Source: Bradyrhizobium agreste
GTDB taxonomy: Bacteria; Pseudomonadota; Alphaproteobacteria; Rhizobiales; Xanthobacteraceae
Length of the DNA stretch: 64,000 nt
Assembly: GCF_016031625.1 (NCBI RefSeq)
Contig: NZ_JACCHP010000026.1
Location: 124,001 to 188,000 of the forward strand
Reading direction: 5' to 3'
Below the pieces are notes generated by a model. The model did no database searches. It had not been told where the DNA came from and saw only the letters and a program-made list of their open reading frames with translations. A program made the position numbers and the translations under genes. Below are positions 56,200-64,000 of this stretch, piece after piece (position 1 is the first letter of the stretch; each line of letters begins with the position of its first letter).

Positions 56200-58230
56200 A
56201 TGGCATCCAAGCCCCTCCCGCCCGACAAACAGAAGGCCGCCGCGGAAGAGGCGGCCGAGCTCGAGGACAAGCTTGCTCTCGCCAAGCCGGACCTCGAACC
56301 CGACCAGGACGAGGAAGACGAGGAGCACGGCGGGCTGGAACTCGACGACGACGATGAGGACGAGGACCTCGTCGTCTTTACCGCGCGCGAGGCTGCCGGC
56401 GCCCTCGCGACCATCGTCGGCTTCGTCAAGCCCTATCTCTCGAACTACAAGCGGATGCTGTCATTCGTGGCCTTCGGCGTCGTGGTCGAGACGTTGTTCA
56501 ACGTCATCATGCCGCTCAGCCTCAAATTCCTGATCGACGATGCGCTCGGCGAGGAGGATTTTCAGGCACTCTACAAGATCCTCGGCGTGCTCGCGGCCGC
56601 CGGCATCTTCACCTCGATCGTCGCGGTCTGGTACGAACGTTGGGACGCACGCCTTGCCGCTTGCATCATCTCCGACGTCCGCAAGCGCCTGTTCGAGCAC
56701 GTCCAGGACCTGCCCGCCGCCTATTTCGGCCGCACCAGGCGCGGCGAGATCCTGTCGCGCTTCTCGGTCGATCTCTCGGCCTTCGAAGGCTCGGTCAAGA
56801 CGTTCGCCAACAGTGCCGCACTGCCGTTCCTGGAGCTGATCGCCGGCATCATCCTGATGGTCTTCCTCAACTGGCAGCTCGCCGTCGTCGCGCTACTGGT
56901 GTTCCCGATCACGCTGATCGGCCCACGGATCCTGACGCCGAAGGCGGTGCAGGCCAATTACGAGCAGAAGCTCAACGAATCGGCGCTGCTCGGCATGGTG
57001 CAGGAGAACGTGGCGGCCCAGGCGGTGATCAAGGCGTTCAGCCTGCAACGCAAGATGTTCGGCTTCTTCACCTTGCGCAACGACGAGACCCGCAACAAGA
57101 TCGCCTCGGCCGCATTCCTCTCGACCATGGTGGAGCGGACGGTCACCATCTCGGTGCTCCTCCTGCACCTCGTGGTGCTCGCGATCGGCGCCTATCTGGC
57201 GACCAAGGGCCAGATCACAATCGGCACCTTCGTCACCTTCGAGAGCGCGTTCTGGGAGGTTTCCTACAACATCGCCCATGTGATGCATTTCATCCCGGTG
57301 TCGATCTCCTCGGCCGCCGCGATCCGTCACATCCAGGAACTGCTCGACGAGCCGACCCGCGGCGCAGACCGCCCCGGCGCGCCGGATCTGCCCCGAATCA
57401 CCAACGACATCACCTTCGATCACGTCACCTTCCAGTATGAGGGCAGCCAGACGCCGGTGCTGGACAATCTCAGCCTCAAGCTCAATGCCGGCAAGCGCAT
57501 CGCGATCGTCGGCCCGAGCGGCTCCGGCAAGAGCACGCTGCTCAATCTGATCCTGCGGCTCTACGTGCCCGACGAAGGCCGCGTCACCATCGACGGCGTC
57601 GACGTCCGCAAGGTGACGCTGGATTCGCTGCGCCGGAGCATGGCGGTGGTGTTCCAGGAGAACATGCTGTTCAACATGTCGATCCGCGAGAACATCCGGC
57701 TCGGCAAGGAGGGTGCAACCGACGAGGAGGTGGAGGAGGCGGCCAAGAAGGCCGAGATCCACCGCTACATCATGAGCCTGCCGCAGCGCTACGACACGCA
57801 GGTCGGCGAGCGCGGAGACACGCTGTCGGGCGGCCAGCGCCAGCGCATCGCGATCGCGCGCGCGATCATCCGCAACCCCTCCGTGCTGCTGCTGGACGAA
57901 GCCACCTCAGCGTTGGACCAGACCACCGAGGCCGCGATCAACCGCACCCTGCTCAGGGTCGCCAAGGGTCGCACCATGATCTGGTCGACCCACCGCCTGA
58001 CCTCGGTGGTCGAGATGGACGAGATCATCGTGATATCAGGGGGCAGGGCGATCGAGCGCGGCTCCCATGCCGAGCTGCTCGCCAAGAACGGCACCTATCG
58101 CAAGCTGTGGAACGACCAGATCCACCAGCCCCATGGCGCGGCAGCTCGCGCCGCCGCCGACGGCGCCGATGACGAAGAGGACGAAGACCTCGAGGACGAT
58201 GAGGACGACGAGGACGACGAGGAGGAGTAA
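56200..58230 (+). CDS. ABC transporter, fused permease-ATPase (exporter half-transporter)
   Basis: 676 aa. Six-helix membrane domain (LSFVAFGVVVETLFNVIMPL through VLLLHLVVLAIGAYL), then the ATPase: Walker A GPSGSGKSTLL (about 438), signature LSGGQRQRIAIARAI (about 542), Walker B VLLLDEATSALD (about 562) and an H-loop. It should work as a homodimer exporting a lipid, peptide or drug. Both ends are unusual: residues about 20-52 are Asp/Glu-rich (DEEDEEHGGLELDDDDEDED), and the C-terminus is DDEEDEDLEDDEDDEDDEEE. The neighbouring fusion enzyme may make its substrate. Confidence 0.93.
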   Translation: MASKPLPPDKQKAAAEEAAELEDKLALAKPDLEPDQDEEDEEHGGLELDDDDEDEDLVVFTAREAAGALATIVGFVKPYLSNYKRMLSFVAFGVVVETLFNVIMPLSLKFLIDDALGEEDFQALYKILGVLAAAGIFTSIVAVWYERWDARLAACIISDVRKRLFEHVQDLPAAYFGRTRRGEILSRFSVDLSAFEGSVKTFANSAALPFLELIAGIILMVFLNWQLAVVALLVFPITLIGPRILTPKAVQANYEQKLNESALLGMVQENVAAQAVIKAFSLQRKMFGFFTLRNDETRNKIASAAFLSTMVERTVTISVLLLHLVVLAIGAYLATKGQITIGTFVTFESAFWEVSYNIAHVMHFIPVSISSAAAIRHIQELLDEPTRGADRPGAPDLPRITNDITFDHVTFQYEGSQTPVLDNLSLKLNAGKRIAIVGPSGSGKSTLLNLILRLYVPDEGRVTIDGVDVRKVTLDSLRRSMAVVFQENMLFNMSIRENIRLGKEGATDEEVEEAAKKAEIHRYIMSLPQRYDTQVGERGDTLSGGQRQRIAIARAIIRNPSVLLLDEATSALDQTTEAAINRTLLRVAKGRTMIWSTHRLTSVVEMDEIIVISGGRAIERGSHAELLAKNGTYRKLWNDQIHQPHGAAARAAADGADDEEDEDLEDDEDDEDDEEE

Positions 58231-59107
58231 CCGCGGGCGTTCAGCTCCGAGGGGCCTCGTTTGATCGTCTCGACTCACAAGCGGCGCGCGGGACTCGTCG
58301 ATTCCCTGATGCGAGGCGCTCGGCCGCCGCGACGCCACGTTTTTTTGCACGCATGGCTCGGGCCAAGACCATCCGCCGATCGGCAAGTCCGGGCTGAAGC
58401 CGCGCCACATCGGGCCTCGCGGCAGGGCGGGAAAGCTGGAAGGCCGCGTCACCAGCCAGCAAACTGAGCGCAGGCAGGAAAAAAGGCTCTCGGCCTGGTA
58501 ATAAAAATATATTAAGTCCGGGTATAATTGCTTTCAGATCTAACAGGCTGCCTATGTCAGGCAGGCGCGGTGAGGCGGCCAAGAGGCTATTTTCGCAGCC
58601 GCATGAAGCGCTTTCTGACTGTCGTTTCACCTTGACTTGACCGATTCTCACTTATAGAAAGCGCCTCACTTAACGACAGGCGGTGAGCATCGCCAGCGTC
58701 GGAACGGGCCACCCGTTGATCCCCAAAGACTAGATCTGCCAGGGGTCGCAAAGACGGGCACCAACCTCGACGAATGCCGCTCAAACGCTGTCGATCATAG
58801 CTAGGCAATGCCAGTGCGACTTTAGTTCTCTCGAGCACGTTCTCTTGAGATCGAATTCGGATGCATGACCTCAGGGTGCGGGCCGCGGCGTGACGCTGAA
58901 CGGCTTCGAGACTGCGGTCCTCTGTGGCGTCGAAGCGCTTTCCGCTCCTTGATGGAGCGGTTGGCGCAATTTCGCTTTGCGCGGGTTATTCGCGCAAGGC
59001 GGCCCCGTCGGGCGGGCAGCTCGAACAGAATTTGCGGACCCGGTGACGGGCCGCGGCAAGACAGCGGACCCGAGTGGGGCCGCGGCAGAAAAAGGGTGAA
59101 GGCCAGA
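58231..59107 (+). other. 877-bp spacer before rpsL
   Basis: No gene seen on either strand; minus-strand open frames here lack ribosome sites and coding composition. The stretch 58499-58545 is strikingly A/T-rich (AATAAAAATATATTAAG) within otherwise GC-rich DNA. A promoter candidate is listed at 58631-58658. Confidence 0.5.
58631..58658 (+). promoter_or_regulatory. Candidate promoter of the rpsL-rpsG-fusA-tuf operon
   Basis: CTTGAC (58631-58636), 16-base spacer, TATAGA (58653-58658), close to the rhizobial consensus. It would give a leader of about 440 bases before rpsL. Confidence 0.45.
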
Positions 59108-59479
59108 ATGCCGACGATCAACCAGCTGATCGCTCAACCGCGGGAAGTGCAGAAGTCGCGCAAGAAGGTGCCGGCGCTGCAGCAGTCGCCGCAGAAGCGT
59201 GGTGTTTGCACGCGCGTCTACACCACGACCCCGAAGAAGCCGAACTCGGCGCTTCGTAAGGTTGCCAAGGTGCGCCTGACCAACGGTTTCGAGGTGATCG
59301 GCTACATCCCCGGCGAGGGCCATAACCTCCAGGAGCACTCGGTGGTCATGATCCGCGGCGGCCGCGTCAAGGACTTGCCGGGCGTGCGCTACCATATCCT
59401 CCGCGGCGTTCTGGATACCCAGGGCGTCAAGAACCGTAAGCAGCGTCGTTCGAAGTACGGCGCCAAGCGTCCGAAGTAA
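59108..59479 (+). CDS. rpsL: 30S ribosomal protein S12
   Basis: 123 aa. Decoding-centre loops TTTPKKPNSALRK (lysines 43-44) and GRVKDLPGVRYHILRG (Lys88) have the streptomycin-sensitive wild-type residues. First gene of the str operon. Confidence 0.99.
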   Translation: MPTINQLIAQPREVQKSRKKVPALQQSPQKRGVCTRVYTTTPKKPNSALRKVAKVRLTNGFEVIGYIPGEGHNLQEHSVVMIRGGRVKDLPGVRYHILRGVLDTQGVKNRKQRRSKYGAKRPK

Positions 59480-59494
59480 GCGGGAACCAAGCCC

Positions 59495-59965
59495 ATGTCT
59501 CGTCGCCACTCTGCGGAAAAGCGCGAAGTTCTTCCGGATCCGAAGTTCGGGAACATCATCGTCACGAAGTTCATGAACTCGGTGATGTACGCCGGCAAGA
59601 AGTCGGTTGCGGAAGGCATTGTGTATGGTGCGTTCGGCATCATCGAATCCAAGACCAAGCAGAACCCGCTCGGCGTGTTCGAGCAGGCGCTCGAGAACGT
59701 CATGCCGACCATCGAGGTCCGCTCCCGCCGCGTCGGCGGCGCGACCTATCAGGTTCCGGTCGAGGTTCGCTCGACCCGCCGGCAGGCTCTCGGCATTCGC
59801 TGGCTGATCGCGGCTGCGCGTGAGCGCAACGAGAAGACGATGACCGAGCGGCTCTCGGCGGAGCTCTTGGACGCATCGAACAACCGGGGGAACGCCGTCA
59901 AGAAGCGCGAAGACGTGCACCGCATGGCGGAAGCCAACCGCGCCTTCTCGCACTATCGCTGGTAA
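59495..59965 (+). CDS. rpsG: 30S ribosomal protein S7
   Basis: 156 aa, 15 bases after rpsL. Contains PDPKFGNIIVTKFMNSVMYA and RVGGATYQVPVEVRSTRRQA; organises the 3' domain of 16S rRNA and is the usual operon autoregulator. Confidence 0.98.
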   Translation: MSRRHSAEKREVLPDPKFGNIIVTKFMNSVMYAGKKSVAEGIVYGAFGIIESKTKQNPLGVFEQALENVMPTIEVRSRRVGGATYQVPVEVRSTRRQALGIRWLIAAARERNEKTMTERLSAELLDASNNRGNAVKKREDVHRMAEANRAFSHYRW

Positions 59966-59998
59966 CGGCGACACACTCGGACTCGCAAGGAACGACCC

Positions 59999-62071
<2,073 letters not shown>

Positions 62072-62111
62072 TTGTCGTCGGTCTCAAGCCGACGATTGAA
62101 CGGAGAGTCAA

Positions 62112-63302
<1,191 letters not shown>

Positions 63303-63304
63303 CA

Positions 63305-63367
63305 AGCGAATAGGGAATGGTGAGTGGCGAATAGGGAATTCCATTCGCTACTCGCTACTCGCCACTC
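63305..63367. repeat. GCGAATAGGGAAT-type palindromic repeat between tuf and rpsJ
   Basis: GAGTGGCGAATAGGGAAT (63323-63340) faces ATTCGCTACTCGCTACTC and GCCACTC (63343-63367), with a further half copy GCGAATAGGGAATGG at 63305. It separates the str and S10 gene groups and can form a stable hairpin. Confidence 0.7.
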
Positions 63368-63387
63368 TACTCAAAGAAAGCACGGCA

Positions 63388-63696
63388 ATGAACGGCCAAA
63401 ACATTCGTATCCGTCTCAAGGCGTTCGACCATCGTATCCTCGATACGTCGACCCGCGAGATCGTGAACACGGCGAAGCGCACCGGCGCGCAGGTCCGCGG
63501 ACCCATTCCGCTGCCCACCCGCATCGAGAAGTTCACCGTCAACCGTTCGCCCCACGTCGACAAGAAGAGCCGCGAACAGTTCGAGATGCGCACTCACAAG
63601 CGCCTGCTCGACATCGTCGATCCGACCCCGCAGACCGTCGATGCTTTGATGAAGCTCGACCTGGCCGCCGGTGTCGACGTCGAGATCAAGCTCTAA
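63388..63696 (+). CDS. rpsJ: 30S ribosomal protein S10 (NusE)
   Basis: 102 aa. [20 protein letters not shown] start and the [20 protein letters not shown] loop. Also acts in antitermination. First gene of the S10 operon. Confidence 0.98.
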
Positions 63697-63748
63697 GATT
63701 TTGGATCCCGTTCGCCAAAAGCGGACAAAGAGAACAGGAAGCAAGCCG

Positions 63749-64000
63749 ATGCGCTCCGGAGTGATCGCACAAAAGGTCGGGATGACGCGGGTCTTCACGG
63801 AGGCCGGCGAACATATTCCCGTGACCGTGCTGAAGCTCGGCAATTGCCAGGTCGTAGGCCACCGCACCGAAGAGAAGAACGGTTACGTCGCGCTCCAGCT
63901 CGGTTCTGGTACCCGCAAGACCGTTTACATGCCGAAGGCCGAGCGCGGCCAGTTCGCGGTCGCCAAGGTCGAGCCGAAGCGCCGGGTCGAGGAATTCCGC
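63749..64000 (+). CDS. rplC: 50S ribosomal protein L3, N-terminal part (cut by window end)
   Basis: The first 84 codons are visible: MRSGVIAQKVGMTRVFTEAG then VTVLKLGNCQVVGHRTEEKN. AGGAAG upstream. 52 bases after rpsJ, the standard S10-operon order. Confidence 0.95.
   Translation, partial: MRSGVIAQKVGMTRVFTEAGEHIPVTVLKLGNCQVVGHRTEEKNGYVALQLGSGTRKTVYMPKAERGQFAVAKVEPKRRVEEFR

Noticed and set aside
58241..58651. 136-codon minus-strand frame before rpsL
   Set aside because: No ribosome site or domain, crosses an A/T-rich non-coding stretch.

Overview
The window is chromosomal DNA of a Bradyrhizobium-type alphaproteobacterium. This rests on its high GC, the spelling of the ribosomal and RNA polymerase proteins, many small exported or single-helix proteins of the kind common in that genus, and several families of short palindromic intergenic repeats. 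The genus is inferred from protein resemblance and was not checked by a search.

1-13.4 kb: housekeeping and small envelope genes. These are the end of an S10 peptidase, a serine hydrolase, a TPR protein, small secreted proteins, an outer-membrane beta-barrel, a SAM methyltransferase, a cytochrome c-PQQ propeller protein, a GFA enzyme, tRNA-Thr, a gene remnant without a start codon, and RlmB. 13.2-20.7 kb: tRNA-Tyr with a GIY-YIG protein, an LLM oxidoreductase, a UvrD-type helicase, a TMEM175-type channel gene broken by an amber codon, a YciI protein, a compact promoter-peptide-terminator unit, tRNA-Gly with a duplicated 3' end bounding a mini-island, and a frameshifted DUF892 gene.

20.8-39.6 kb: an orphan NuoB, a DUF2231/sugar dehydrogenase pair, and a CoA-centred catabolic region. 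That region holds two MFS transporters, a BKACE enzyme, a CoA-transferase, a TetR regulator, an acyl-CoA dehydrogenase, an APH-type phosphotransferase, two SDRs, a histidine phosphatase and a second serine hydrolase. A second GIY-YIG gene, argE and a repeat-dense 1-kb spacer also lie here.

39.7-64 kb: the conserved expression cluster tRNA-Trp-secE-nusG-rplK-rplA-(hydroxyacid dehydrogenase)-rplJ-rplL-rpoB-rpoC, then an FAD oxidoreductase-methyltransferase fusion with an ABC exporter, then rpsL-rpsG-fusA-tuf-rpsJ-rplC (cut by the window end).

The least explained items are (i) the about 170-nt unit at 18571-18775, whose leader carries 17 nt complementary to the 16S rRNA 3' end; (ii) GIY-YIG genes bordered by palindromic repeats at two loci; (iii) the flavoenzyme-methyltransferase fusion beside an exporter with acidic ends; and (iv) a roughly 500-bp structured repeat at 35.0-35.5 kb.
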